A model generated the notes under the pieces. It was given only the letters and a program-made list of their open reading frames with translations, had not been told where the DNA came from and made no database searches. From assembly GCA_016713115.1 (NCBI GenBank), contig JADJPU010000001.1, positions 744,001 to 808,000 on the forward strand: 64,000 nt of DNA, read 5' to 3'. This DNA comes from Cellvibrionales bacterium. Its GTDB lineage: Bacteria; Pseudomonadota; Gammaproteobacteria; Pseudomonadales; UBA7239. Every line of letters begins with the position of its first letter. The stretch's first letter is position 1. Shown piece by piece: positions 19,080 to 29,615 of the stretch. The translations under genes were made by a program, and so were the position numbers.

Positions 19080-20083
19080 TACAACCAGCCGGCCTTCACA
19101 AAACGGCGGTACAAATAACCGCAAGCGCCCACCATAATCCCCAGCGCAAACGCGTAGCCGTACTTCCACTTCAATTCCGGCATAAACTCAAAATTCATGC
19201 CGTAAATTTCTGCGATAGCTGTCGGCACTGCCAACATCGCTGCATAAGCTGCCAGTTTTTTCATCACCTCATTTTGCTCAACCGAAGCGAGCATGATGTT
19301 GGCCTCCAGCGCAGAAGTGAGCAAATCGCGCAGCGCACTGATGCGCTTATCAATGCGAATCAAATGGTCACGCACATCGCGAAAATACGGCCGCATGTCT
19401 TCATCAACAAATCCAGACTCAAATAAAGAAATCCGCTCACAAGTGTCAATTAACGGCGAAGCCATGTTTTGTAAAATGCGTAAATGCCTGCGCAAATTAT
19501 GCACGCGCTGTACCATTTTTTTATCAATGCGCCCCTCTAAAATCTTTTCTTCTATCCCCTCTGCTTCCGCGCCCATTTCATCAATGATGGGCATATAGTT
19601 GTCGACCACAAAGTCCACCAGGGAATACACCACAAAATCCGCACCTTTGGCGAGCATGGCGGGGATGCGCTCACAGCGCGCACGCAGTTCTTTGTAAGAA
19701 TGTGAGGCGCCGTGACGCACAGCAACCACATAACCACGCCCGGCAAAAATATGCGTTTCGCCAAATTCGATCACGCCATTTTTTCGCTGCGCGGTATGCA
19801 GCACCAGAAAAACCGAATCCCCGTAAAACTCTAATTTCGTACGCTGGTGCGCATTGACAGCATCTTCCACCACCAAATCATGCAAGCCAAATTGTTTCTG
19901 CACCTCGTTCAGCAGTTCATTATCTGGCTCATACAAACCCACCCAAACAAAACGATCGGGCCGTGTCATCCATTCCTGTACTTCTTGTATGCCCAAGGTG
20001 CAAATGCGTTTGCCATTTTCATAACCTGCGCAATCCACAATCATTCCGTTGGAATTTGCCGGCACTGCATCTTTCTTATTCAC
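19079..20083 (-). CDS. corA: CorA-type magnesium/cobalt channel
   Basis: A 334-residue divalent-cation channel. The large cytoplasmic N-terminal domain (WVGLYEPDNELL, VVEDAVNAHQRTKLEFYGD) is followed by a long helix. Two C-terminal transmembrane segments flank the selectivity motif GMN in IYGMNFEFMPEL. The family works as a pentamer gated by cytoplasmic Mg2+. The stop overlaps the phosphopantetheinyl transferase start. It is divergent from lolB across about 80 bases. Confidence 0.95.
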   Translation of the reverse strand: MNKKDAVPANSNGMIVDCAGYENGKRICTLGIQEVQEWMTRPDRFVWVGLYEPDNELLNEVQKQFGLHDLVVEDAVNAHQRTKLEFYGDSVFLVLHTAQRKNGVIEFGETHIFAGRGYVVAVRHGASHSYKELRARCERIPAMLAKGADFVVYSLVDFVVDNYMPIIDEMGAEAEGIEEKILEGRIDKKMVQRVHNLRRHLRILQNMASPLIDTCERISLFESGFVDEDMRPYFRDVRDHLIRIDKRISALRDLLTSALEANIMLASVEQNEVMKKLAAYAAMLAVPTAIAEIYGMNFEFMPELKWKYGYAFALGIMVGACGYLYRRFVKAGWL

Positions 20084-20163
20084 GCCGCGAGCCCTCTACT
20101 GTTCACCCCACGCTGCATTGTAGGGTAAGGTAAGCACCCCTTGTGCGCCACCGGAAATCCTTC

Positions 20164-20778
20164 ATGCAAGGACAGACATCACGCTTCTTTTTTCGCGCAT
20201 TCTGTTTGTTGTTGGTCAGCATTGCGCTGGTCGGTTGCGCCACGGTTGCACCCGTTACCACGCAGGGCAAACCGGATACTGCTTTGCAGCAAAAACTGGC
20301 CGCACTACAGCACTGGAATATCAACGGCAAACTCGCTGTGCGTTCAACCGCCGCATCAGAATCCGCGCGCATACAGTGGCAGCAAAACGGCGTGCGTTTT
20401 GATATTCATTTATCTGGCCCCGCTGGCTTAAAAGCCACGCGCATACACGGCACACCCAACGATGTGCGCTTTGAGCAGGGCGAACAAACACTGCACGCCA
20501 ACTCCATCGAAGAACTGTCACAACAATTGATAGGATGGCCACTGCCCGCCGACAAACTCACTTGGTGGCTGCGCGGTCTGCCTGCGCCCGACAGCACGCC
20601 GCAGCGCACAAGCTACGCACCGGAAGGCTGGTTGGCCGCACTGTCGCAAGACGGTTGGAATATTCATTTCAGCGAGCCGCAGCAACCGCGCTCGGATATC
20701 ACACTGCCCAGTCGCATCGAAGCCACGCGCGACGACACACGCATCACCCTGATCATCAAAACTTGGCAGCTCGATTGA
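20164..20778 (+). CDS. lolB: Outer-membrane lipoprotein insertase LolB
   Basis: Accepts lipoproteins from LolA and inserts them into the outer membrane. With the ATG at 20164 (GGAA 7 bases upstream) it has 204 residues and a lipoprotein signal ending LVSIALVGC, with the lipidated Cys at residue 25. A GTG at 20143 would add seven residues and is less likely. Mature-domain motifs LQHWNINGKLAVRS, ARIQWQQNG, GWPLPADKLTWWLRGLP and WNIHFSE fit LolB. The stop overlaps the ispE start (TGATG), the standard gammaproteobacterial order. Confidence 0.94.
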   Translation: MQGQTSRFFFRAFCLLLVSIALVGCATVAPVTTQGKPDTALQQKLAALQHWNINGKLAVRSTAASESARIQWQQNGVRFDIHLSGPAGLKATRIHGTPNDVRFEQGEQTLHANSIEELSQQLIGWPLPADKLTWWLRGLPAPDSTPQRTSYAPEGWLAALSQDGWNIHFSEPQQPRSDITLPSRIEATRDDTRITLIIKTWQLD

Positions 20779-21665
20779 TGACTGGCCACTTCACACTCTG
20801 CGCACCCGCCAAACTCAATTTATTCCTACACATTACTGGGCGGCGCGCTGACGGCTATCACGAACTGCAAACGGTTTTTCAATTACTTGATGTCGGCGAC
20901 GAACTGACATTTGTGCCACGCAACGATGGCGAAATTCACCTGCACGGCACATTGCAAGGTGTACCGGCGGAGCAAAACCTTATCGTGCGCGCCGCGCGTT
21001 TGTTGCAACAACACAGCGCTTGCGCACTGGGCGCGGAGATCACACTCAACAAGCGCCTGCCGATGGGCGGCGGTTTGGGCGGCGGTAGCTCGGACGCCGC
21101 CACCACCCTGCTCGGCCTCAATCATCTATGGCAGTTGCAGTTGGATATCGACCGCTTGGCGCAACTGGGCGGGCAACTGGGCGCGGATGTACCTGTATTT
21201 GTGCGCGGCCACAGCAGTTGGGCCGAAGGCGTGGGCGATGTGCTCACACCACTGTCCCTGCCTGCACAATGGTTCGTGGTATTGACGCCCGCTTGCAGCG
21301 TCAGCACCGCAGAAATCTTCTACGCGCCCGAATTGACACGCAACACCGCCGCCATCACAATAGCCGCCTTTCTGCGGGGGGGTAGCCCCGTTGCCACGCG
21401 CAACGACTGCCAAGATGTAGTGGAAAAAGCCTATCCAGCCGTTAAAAACGCGCTGTCATGGCTTGCCATTTTTGCACCCAGCAGAATGACCGGTACCGGT
21501 GCCAGTGTGTTTGCTGCGTTTCCCACGCAAGCCGCCGCTGAAACGGTATTGGCACAAAAGCCCAGCGATGTATCAGGGTTCGTGGCAAAGGGAGTCGATG
21601 TTTCTCCTGCGCACTGCCAGTTGTCGCATCTAGGGGCAGATTACAGGGGTATCGCCAAGCGGTAA
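20778..21665 (+). CDS. ispE: 4-diphosphocytidyl-2-C-methyl-D-erythritol kinase IspE
   Basis: GHMP kinase of the MEP isoprenoid pathway. The start is the ATG at 20778, which overlaps the lolB stop; earlier codons in this frame read lolB. Motifs are CAPAKLNLFLHITGRRADGYHE-type substrate binding and the phosphate loop PMGGGLGGGSSDAATTL. The 295 residues are slightly longer than E. coli IspE (283). The last seven codons run into the tRNA-Gln gene: the TAA at 21663-21665 lies in the tRNA D-arm. The natural end of the fold is probably near VAKGVDVSP. Confidence 0.95.
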   Translation: MTGHFTLCAPAKLNLFLHITGRRADGYHELQTVFQLLDVGDELTFVPRNDGEIHLHGTLQGVPAEQNLIVRAARLLQQHSACALGAEITLNKRLPMGGGLGGGSSDAATTLLGLNHLWQLQLDIDRLAQLGGQLGADVPVFVRGHSSWAEGVGDVLTPLSLPAQWFVVLTPACSVSTAEIFYAPELTRNTAAITIAAFLRGGSPVATRNDCQDVVEKAYPAVKNALSWLAIFAPSRMTGTGASVFAAFPTQAAAETVLAQKPSDVSGFVAKGVDVSPAHCQLSHLGADYRGIAKR

Positions 21666-21719
21666 GGCAGCAGGTTTTGATCCTGCCACTCGGAGGTTCG
21701 AATCCTTCTACCCCTGCCA
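21645..21719 (+). tRNA. tRNA-Gln (anticodon UUG)
   Basis: The acceptor stem AGGGGTA (21645-21651) pairs with TACCCCT (21709-21715), followed by G and an encoded CCA at 21717-21719. The anticodon stem-loop GCAGG-TTTTGAT-CCTGC gives anticodon TTG for CAA codons. GGTTCGAATCC is the T-arm. The 5' part overlaps the last codons of ispE by 21 bases. prs follows, as in many gammaproteobacteria. Confidence 0.95.
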
Positions 21720-21781
21720 TTTTCTTGTTTGACTGATGCCGTTCATCCACCGTTTGTGCTGACAGATTTCGAGTGCCGCTC

Positions 21782-22723
21782 ATGTCCAACTTTATGGTTT
21801 TTTCCGGCAACGCCAACCGCGAATTGGCAGAGCGCATTGCACAACGACTCGGCATGCGACTCGGCGACGCCGATGTCAAATCGTTTTCCGACGGCGAAAT
21901 TTCCGTAGAAATTAATGAAAATGTGCGCGGCGGTGATGTGTTCATCGTGCAGCCCACTTGCGCGCCACCCAATCGCAATTTGATGGAATTGTTGTTCATC
22001 ACCGACGCCCTGCGTCGCGCCTCCGCTGCGCGCATCACCGCCGTTGTTCCGTATTTCGGTTACGCGCGCCAAGATCGCCGCGTGCGCTCCGCCCGTGTGC
22101 CTATCAGCGCCAAAGTGTGTGCCGACATGATGACCGGCGCCGGTGTCGATCGCGTACTGACGGTGGATTTGCACGCCGAACAGATTCAAGGTTTTTTTGA
22201 TGTGCCAGTAGACAATGTCTACGGTTCGCCCGTGTTGCTGAGCGATATCCGCGCCCAAAAATATGACGACTTGCTGGTGGTATCGCCCGACATCGGCGGT
22301 GTGGTGCGCGCCCGCGCAGTGGCAAAAGAAATGCACTGCGATTTGGCGATCATCGACAAACGCCGCCCCAAAGCGAATGTCAGTGAAGTGATGAACATCA
22401 TCGGCGAAGTAGAAGGCCGCACTTGCGTGTTGGTGGATGACATCGTCGATACCGCCGGCACACTGTGCAAAGCCGCCGACGCGCTAAAAGAGCATGGCGC
22501 AGGCAAAGTGATCGCCTACTGCACACACCCCGTGTTGTCTGGCAATGCACTGCACAATTTGAACAACTCCAGCTTGGATGAATTGGTCGTCACCGACACC
22601 ATTCCTCTCAGTGCAGAAATGAAAAATTGCTCCAAAATTCGCCAGTTGTCCATGGCGCATTTGTTGGCGGAGGCAATTCGCCGCGTCAACAATGAAGAAT
22701 CCGTCAGTGCAATGTTTAACTAA
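21782..22723 (+). CDS. prs: Ribose-phosphate pyrophosphokinase
   Basis: Makes PRPP from ribose 5-phosphate and ATP, feeding nucleotide, His and Trp synthesis. The start ATG at 21782 gives 313 residues (MSNFMVFSGNANRELAERIA); an upstream GTG would add three. Family motifs are the flexible loop YARQDRRVRSARVPIS, the metal-binding VDLHAEQIQGFF and the PRPP loop VLVDDIVDTAGTLCKAA. It lies between tRNA-Gln and rplY in conserved order. Confidence 0.97.
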   Translation: MSNFMVFSGNANRELAERIAQRLGMRLGDADVKSFSDGEISVEINENVRGGDVFIVQPTCAPPNRNLMELLFITDALRRASAARITAVVPYFGYARQDRRVRSARVPISAKVCADMMTGAGVDRVLTVDLHAEQIQGFFDVPVDNVYGSPVLLSDIRAQKYDDLLVVSPDIGGVVRARAVAKEMHCDLAIIDKRRPKANVSEVMNIIGEVEGRTCVLVDDIVDTAGTLCKAADALKEHGAGKVIAYCTHPVLSGNALHNLNNSSLDELVVTDTIPLSAEMKNCSKIRQLSMAHLLAEAIRRVNNEESVSAMFN

Positions 22724-22806
22724 CCGAGCACAACGGCCCACGCGCTGCATTGGTCGCAAATGCAGCGAATAACCACGCGGCTCTGCCGCAAAATGAGGTA
22801 ATAACC

Positions 22807-23406
22807 ATGTCCAGTTTTACTCTGCAAGCTCAAACACGAGCCGACAAGGGGAAAGGTGCGAGCCGCCGCCTGCGTCGTCTGAACAACGAAGTGCCAGCCA
22901 TTTTGTACGGCGATGACAAAGCACCCGCTATGCTCAGCGTACCGCACAAAGATTTGGCGAAATGCTTAGAGTCTGAGGCGTTTTACAGCAGCATCATCAC
23001 GCTCACCGTTGACGGTCAAGCGCAAAAAGTGCTGCTGCGCGATTTGCAACGCCACCCTGCTGCACCGCGCATTCTGCACGCGGATTTCCAGCGCGTATCA
23101 GGCACCAAAAAAATCCACATGCGCGTACCTTTGCACTTCATCAACGAAGATATTTGCGCAGGCGTGAAGCAACAAGGCGGTGCCATCAACCACAGCATGA
23201 ACGAATTGGAAGTGAGCTGCTTGGCAGCCGATTTGCCAGAGTTTATCGAAGTGGATTTGGCTGCCGTTGTGGTTGACCAAATCGTACACATCTCTGATTT
23301 GAAACTACCGAAAGGCGTTGAGTCTGTAGCACTGTCACACGGCGCAGATCACGACTTGCCGGTTGTCGCGGTACACGCGATCAAAGGCGGCAGCAGCGAG
23401 GAGTAA
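22807..23406 (+). CDS. rplY: 50S ribosomal protein L25/general stress protein Ctc
   Basis: Binds 5S rRNA in the large subunit. The 199 residues are the long Ctc form: an L25 N-terminal domain (AQTRADKGKGASRRLRRLNNEVPAILYG) and a C-terminal beta domain (VPLHFINEDICAGVKQQGG, VDLAAVVVDQIVHISDLKLP). The start is the ATG at 22807 after GAGGTAATAACC; the 19 earlier codons lack similarity. A strong terminator follows at 23422-23453, so prs-rplY probably ends there. Confidence 0.95.
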   Translation: MSSFTLQAQTRADKGKGASRRLRRLNNEVPAILYGDDKAPAMLSVPHKDLAKCLESEAFYSSIITLTVDGQAQKVLLRDLQRHPAAPRILHADFQRVSGTKKIHMRVPLHFINEDICAGVKQQGGAINHSMNELEVSCLAADLPEFIEVDLAAVVVDQIVHISDLKLPKGVESVALSHGADHDLPVVAVHAIKGGSSEE

Positions 23407-23421
23407 TCCTCTGCTGTAGAG

Positions 23422-23453
23422 AAAAAGGCCAGCGCGTTGCTGGCCTTTTTTTT
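23422..23453 (+). terminator. Rho-independent terminator after rplY
   Basis: GGCCAGC (23427-23433) pairs with GCTGGCC (23439-23445) and is followed by a run of eight T. It is the clearest terminator in the prs-rplY-pth region. Confidence 0.9.
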
Positions 23454-23470
23454 AGTACGCGAGCATTGAG

Positions 23471-24058
23471 ATGAGCGAAAAAATTCAATTAATTGTTGGT
23501 CTCGGCAATCCCGGGCGCGAATACGCACACACGCGCCACAACGCGGGTGCGGATTTTGTCAGCCTGCTCGGCGACGAATACCGTGCGAACTGGCAGGAAG
23601 AAAAAAAATTCTCCAGCCTCACAACGCAAGTGTTGATCGGCGCTCAAACCGTGCGCTTACTGCTGCCGCAAACCTTTATGAATCGCAGCGGGCAAGCGGT
23701 CGGCACGATCGCCAATTTTTATAAAATTGCACCGGAAAATATTCTCATTGCGCACGACGAACTTGATCTTGCGCCGGGCGTTGCGCGTTTGAAAATCGGC
23801 GGCGGTCACGGCGGTCACAACGGCTTGCGCGATACCATTGCCGCGCTGGGCAATCAAAATACTTTTGCGCGGCTGCGTATCGGCATCGGTCATCCTGGCA
23901 ACGCCAAAATGGTGTCGGATTTCGTGTTAAAACGCGCACCCATCACTGAATTTGAATTAGCGGCAGACAGCATGGCGCGCGCACTGCGCGTATTGCCCGA
24001 TGTTGTGAGCGGCAATATGGATAAAGCCATGTTGCAACTGCATTCAGACAATAACTAA
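23471..24058 (+). CDS. pth: Peptidyl-tRNA hydrolase
   Basis: Releases peptides from peptidyl-tRNA that drops off the ribosome. The 195-residue size matches the bacterial family (E. coli 194). Visible motifs are IVGLGNPGREYAHTRHNAG with the catalytic His, PQTFMNRSGQAV, the catalytic Asp region IAHDELDLAPG, and GGGHGGHNGLRD. It starts 18 bases after the rplY terminator and is followed 18 bases later by ychF. Confidence 0.97.
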   Translation: MSEKIQLIVGLGNPGREYAHTRHNAGADFVSLLGDEYRANWQEEKKFSSLTTQVLIGAQTVRLLLPQTFMNRSGQAVGTIANFYKIAPENILIAHDELDLAPGVARLKIGGGHGGHNGLRDTIAALGNQNTFARLRIGIGHPGNAKMVSDFVLKRAPITEFELAADSMARALRVLPDVVSGNMDKAMLQLHSDNN

Positions 24059-24076
24059 TTTTTCGAGGACACCATC

Positions 24077-25168
24077 ATGGGATTTAATTGCGGCATCGTC
24101 GGCCTGCCCAATGTAGGAAAATCTACGCTGTTCAATGCGCTGACCAAGGCGGGCATCGAAGCGCAAAACTTTCCGTTCTGCACCATCGAACCCAACACCG
24201 GTATTGTGCCGATGCCCGATGCGCGTCTCGACGCACTCGCCGCCATTGTTACACCGGAGCGCGTGCTGCCCACCACGATGGAGTTTGTCGATATCGCCGG
24301 CCTCGTGGCTGGCGCATCCAAAGGCGAAGGCTTGGGCAATAAATTTCTCGCCAATATTCGCGAAACCGATGCCATTGCGCATGTGGTGCGCTGCTTTGAA
24401 GACGACAATGTGATTCATGTCGCCAACCGCATCAATCCGCTCGACGACATTGAAATCATCAACATGGAATTGGCGTTGGCCGATCTCGATACTGTAGAAA
24501 AAACTTTATTGCGCTGCGCTAAACAAGCCAAAAGCGGCGACAAAGACGCGCAACAACTCAAAGCTGTGCTGGATAAAATTCAGCCCGTGTTAGCGGAAGG
24601 AAAACGCGCCAGCATCGTGAAATTGGATACCGATGAACTCGCGCTGCTGAAGCCACTGTGTTTGATTACCACCAAACCCACCATGTACATCGCCAATGTG
24701 GCGGAAGACGGTTTTGACAACAACCCACACCTCGACGCGGTTAAACAACTCGCGGCAGAAGAAAATGCGGTTGTGGTTCCCATCTGCAATAAAATTGAAG
24801 CGGAAATTGCCGAACTGGATGAAGCCGATAAAGCCGAGTTTTTGGAAACGCTAGGCATGGAAGAGCCAGGACTGAACCGCGTGATACGCGCCGGTTATCA
24901 ACTGCTTAACTTGCACACCTATTTCACGGCGGGCGTGAAAGAAGTGCGCGCATGGACAATTAAAATTGGCGCAACTGCACCGCAAGCGGCTGGCGTGATC
25001 CACACCGATTTTGAAAAAGGATTTATTCGCGCAGAAACCATCGGCTATGACGATTTTGTGCAGTACAACGGCGAAGCTGGCGCGAAAGAAGCAGGCAAGT
25101 GGCGCTTGGAAGGCAAAGACTATGTTGTGAAAGATGGCGATGTGATGCACTTTCGCTTTAATGTTTAA
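24077..25168 (+). CDS. ychF: Ribosome-associated ATPase/GTPase YchF
   Basis: A 363-residue Obg-family P-loop protein (OLA1 group) that prefers ATP. It begins MGFNCGIVGLPNVGKSTLFN (G1), has DIAGLVAGASKGEGLGN (G3 and switch region) and a non-canonical G4 in NKIEAE, which explains the ATP preference. The C-terminal TGS domain includes FTAGVKEVRAWTI and DYVVKDGDVMHFRFNV. The pth-ychF pair is conserved. A bidirectional terminator follows. Confidence 0.97.
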   Translation: MGFNCGIVGLPNVGKSTLFNALTKAGIEAQNFPFCTIEPNTGIVPMPDARLDALAAIVTPERVLPTTMEFVDIAGLVAGASKGEGLGNKFLANIRETDAIAHVVRCFEDDNVIHVANRINPLDDIEIINMELALADLDTVEKTLLRCAKQAKSGDKDAQQLKAVLDKIQPVLAEGKRASIVKLDTDELALLKPLCLITTKPTMYIANVAEDGFDNNPHLDAVKQLAAEENAVVVPICNKIEAEIAELDEADKAEFLETLGMEEPGLNRVIRAGYQLLNLHTYFTAGVKEVRAWTIKIGATAPQAAGVIHTDFEKGFIRAETIGYDDFVQYNGEAGAKEAGKWRLEGKDYVVKDGDVMHFRFNV

Positions 25169-25184
25169 CGCAACCCGCACGCAC

Positions 25185-25217
25185 AAAAAAGCCGCAGCTC
25201 ACACTGCGGCTTTTTTT
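25185..25217. terminator. Bidirectional terminator between ychF and the DUF805 gene
   Basis: AAAAAAGCCGCAG (25185-25197) and CTGCGGCTTTTTTT (25204-25217) form a 7-bp GC-rich stem plus A/T flanks around a 6-base loop, at the junction of two converging genes. Confidence 0.88.
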
Positions 25218-25245
25218 ATTTTCTGTTGCTGTATTTTCTACAGCA

Positions 25246-25608
25246 TCAAACGCTGGCGACATCCTGCCCCGCTTTGGGGTTGGGGCCGTACTGGTTATCG
25301 CTAGGCGTGGTGTCTTGCGCAAGAAACACGATCAACACAATCGCACCCAACAGAGGAATTAACACAATCAACTGCCACCAACCGCTGCGGCCAGTGTCAT
25401 GCAAACGGCGCGTTGCCGCTGCAATGCTAGGTAACAACAGGGCGAGTGAAAAAAGAATGGAGAGTAGTTGCATGCCCAATACGCCATCGACCACGGCGCA
25501 CACCATATAAAAAATCATATAAAACAGTATGAACATCCAATACTGCGTGCGCGTGTTGCGCCCTTCAAAGTTCACATATTGCTGAACCGCTGCCGTGAAG
25601 TGTTCCAT
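25246..25608 (-). CDS. DUF805 family small membrane protein
   Basis: A 120-residue integral membrane protein. It has the family N-terminus (YVNFEGRNTRTQYWMFILFY), about four hydrophobic segments and the signature ATRRLHDTGRSGWWQLI. The end DNQYGPNPKAG is also typical. Function unknown. It is a single gene between the ychF terminator and the divergent acs. Confidence 0.87.
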   Translation of the reverse strand: MEHFTAAVQQYVNFEGRNTRTQYWMFILFYMIFYMVCAVVDGVLGMQLLSILFSLALLLPSIAAATRRLHDTGRSGWWQLIVLIPLLGAIVLIVFLAQDTTPSDNQYGPNPKAGQDVASV

Positions 25609-25730
25609 GTGGTGCTCCTTGTTGCTGGTTGGTGTAGTACTCGACCATCACACCACAACTTGCGCTGACTGTTCAAGTTGCACGCGAGGCAGGTAGGATA
25701 GGAGCACGACATCGCTGCAAGGAATTGCTC

Positions 25731-27668
<1,938 letters not shown>

Positions 27669-27683
27669 TTGCCGGCGCTTTTT

Positions 27684-28520
27684 TCAAATCAAGCCATGCA
27701 TCATGGCGATATTGGATAAAGCGTGCCCCGATGCATTGGGCTGATTGAATTTCTTTCGGATCGCTTTTAAGTGAAACGCCACGGTTTCAACCGTGACATG
27801 ATTGATGCGCGCCACGTCTACATTCGAAGCGCTTGCATGCTCTGCAAATACCGTCAAAATTTGATTTTGTTTTTTGGTGAGCTGGATAGATTCGCCACCT
27901 TGTATACGAAAAGATTTGCCGCAACTGTTGCAGCCGTGTGTCAAATTCATCGCCTGACTTAACAGCGCCACCAAGGAAAAAACTTGCTGCGGCAAAATTT
28001 TGGCGGCTTGCGCTTCTACTGTCTCTGGATTTCTGCTGGTTCCCAAGCTGATAACAAAGCGATTGAGCCCCATCACCAACATCATGTAAAAACCACCTTG
28101 AATATCGTGCTGCTCGGCATCTTTAGACAGCGCTTGCATACGCTCCAAATAAAAAGCCGTCTCTCTGGCGGCTACCTCTCGCCAAGCCTGCTGCCAAGTA
28201 CCAAACACCACTTTATTTTGATCCGCTTCCTCAATCACTCTCACTACAGGGTCATGCAGGTAATAGCGCTTTGCTTCGTACAGCATCTCCCACGCTTTAG
28301 GAAAATTACTAAAATTGATGCTGAATGACAGAGGAAATTCGCCGTGATCGGCCACTTCTTTGTGCCAACAGGTGAAGCGCACATATTCAAATCCCATGAT
28401 GCGTGCGGCATCGTAAAGCGAGCGCTCCAACTTGGCGATACAGGGCAACATATTTGTCGCGCCCATCGGTTTTTCGCACACCAAAGGCAGGTTCGTCACA
28501 AAATTTTCTAACTCAAGCAT
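27684..28520 (-). CDS. LuxR-type acyl-homoserine-lactone receptor/regulator
   Basis: A 278-residue regulator. The ATG at 28520 (AGAGG upstream) starts MLELENFV; the longer frame from 28613 adds unrelated residues. The N-terminal autoinducer-binding domain keeps W77, Y81, D90 and P91 with exactly the spacing of TraR W57, Y61, D70 and P71. The C-terminal LuxR helix-turn-helix spans about 215-278 (IQLTKKQNQIL, VTVETVAFHLKAIRKKF); it is somewhat degenerate, with Gln where most members have Glu. It is divergent from luxI by 203 bases, so the two form a quorum-sensing pair. Confidence 0.9.
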   Translation of the reverse strand: MLELENFVTNLPLVCEKPMGATNMLPCIAKLERSLYDAARIMGFEYVRFTCWHKEVADHGEFPLSFSINFSNFPKAWEMLYEAKRYYLHDPVVRVIEEADQNKVVFGTWQQAWREVAARETAFYLERMQALSKDAEQHDIQGGFYMMLVMGLNRFVISLGTSRNPETVEAQAAKILPQQVFSLVALLSQAMNLTHGCNSCGKSFRIQGGESIQLTKKQNQILTVFAEHASASNVDVARINHVTVETVAFHLKAIRKKFNQPNASGHALSNIAMMHGLI

Positions 28521-28723
28521 ACAAACCTCTTCACTCGCACTGTGAATGCTTCTTGTTATCTTCCCTGCATCGAGTATCCACGAGTTACTGCCAAATGGGA
28601 ACCCGCTCCGCACCTTCGCCTTTCGAAATACTACCCACCTAAGTAGCTGTCAACTGCACGCCTCTCGCCCATAACTAAGCCAGCCGTCACTTCCGACGGT
28701 TTCCTTATCTTGGAGGCACCACC

Positions 28724-29386
28724 ATGTTGAACCATTCTGTTTTTACTATCGACACTTACACCGGCACGCAAATCCCCGCCGCGCTGCTCAAACAATTCGG
28801 CCGTTTGCGCTACGCCTGCTTCGCGCAGGACGATCCCTACGTTCAGATGAACCATCAAGACAAAACCGAGTTGGATCATTTTGATACGCGCCCCACAACA
28901 CTGCATGTGTTAGTCACCAGCAAACAGCCCAAGCGCCCCAAACAATTGGTCAGCGCGATTCGACTCATTCCCACGGTAGAAGATTACGATTTAGAGCAGC
29001 CATCGTGGGGCTATCTCACCCAGAACCTCACGCTACCCAAAGCAGCAGATGTTGTGGAAGGCAGCCGTTGGGTGGGTAAAAGCAGCCGAACGTATGAGGG
29101 TGCACTCTCCACCGCACTGCTCATGTTGCAACTCCATCAACTGGCGCAAGAACACGGTTTTCAACAACTCATCCGCGTGATTGCCGCCAAAAGTGAAGCC
29201 TGGCTCAACAAGCGGCAAACCGATGTATACGCCGCTTCACACCGCCACAACACCGAGCGCGACGGCGACATTCTCGTCACCACCATGGCGCTGGATCAGC
29301 AGTTTGTCAGCGCAGCAAAAAACTTGATGTTGCAGTCGATGGACTTCGGATTGGTCAAGGAAATTGCCGTTGTGCGAACCGCATAG
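28724..29386 (+). CDS. LuxI-type acyl-homoserine-lactone synthase
   Basis: Makes an N-acyl-homoserine lactone from SAM and an acyl donor. The 220 residues have a good SD (GGAGG) before ATG. Invariant residues are present as R29, F33, D51, D54, R80 (SAIRLIPT), E112 and R115 (VEGSRWVG). The usually invariant Trp, ten residues after the first Arg, is Tyr39 here. Acyl chain length cannot be read from the sequence. It is divergent from the luxR gene and followed by a large secreted protein gene. Confidence 0.88.
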   Translation: MLNHSVFTIDTYTGTQIPAALLKQFGRLRYACFAQDDPYVQMNHQDKTELDHFDTRPTTLHVLVTSKQPKRPKQLVSAIRLIPTVEDYDLEQPSWGYLTQNLTLPKAADVVEGSRWVGKSSRTYEGALSTALLMLQLHQLAQEHGFQQLIRVIAAKSEAWLNKRQTDVYAASHRHNTERDGDILVTTMALDQQFVSAAKNLMLQSMDFGLVKEIAVVRTA

Positions 29387-29401
29387 CTACAAAAAACAAA
29401 A

Positions 29402-29417
29402 GGGAAATGGATTTCCC
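29402..29417 (+). terminator. Weak hairpin after luxI
   Basis: GGGAAA and TTTCCC pair around TGGA, 16 bases after the luxI stop. A/T-rich sequence follows but not an immediate T run. It may terminate luxI. The rest of this 229-base gap holds an imperfect inverted repeat (29474-29511), and AAAAGGAG before the next gene. Confidence 0.4.
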
Positions 29418-29615
29418 ATCTATAAAAAATTTAATTTTTTGACAGAAAAAACCACAAACCACCTTGGCGGGTAGTAGCAAACCAGAAAAGTCAGGTATAC
29501 GTTTGTGCTACGCACTGGGAATTCCCACTCTCAAAACGCATAAGGAATATTTATCAACAAATAAATCAGTCGTTTTTTAAAAAATTGTTATCAGTGGTGT
29601 AAAAGGAGATTAATC

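Noticed and set aside
28630..28647. CTAC-N8-GTAG as a lux box between luxR and luxI
   Set aside because: Only four-base arms match and the ends differ from the 20-base lux-box consensus. Too weak to call.
29474..29511. Imperfect inverted repeat GTAGCAAAC / GTTTGTGCTAC upstream of the TSP3 gene
   Set aside because: It contains a two-base bulge and a long spacer; it could be chance or part of a leader. Not strong enough for a feature.
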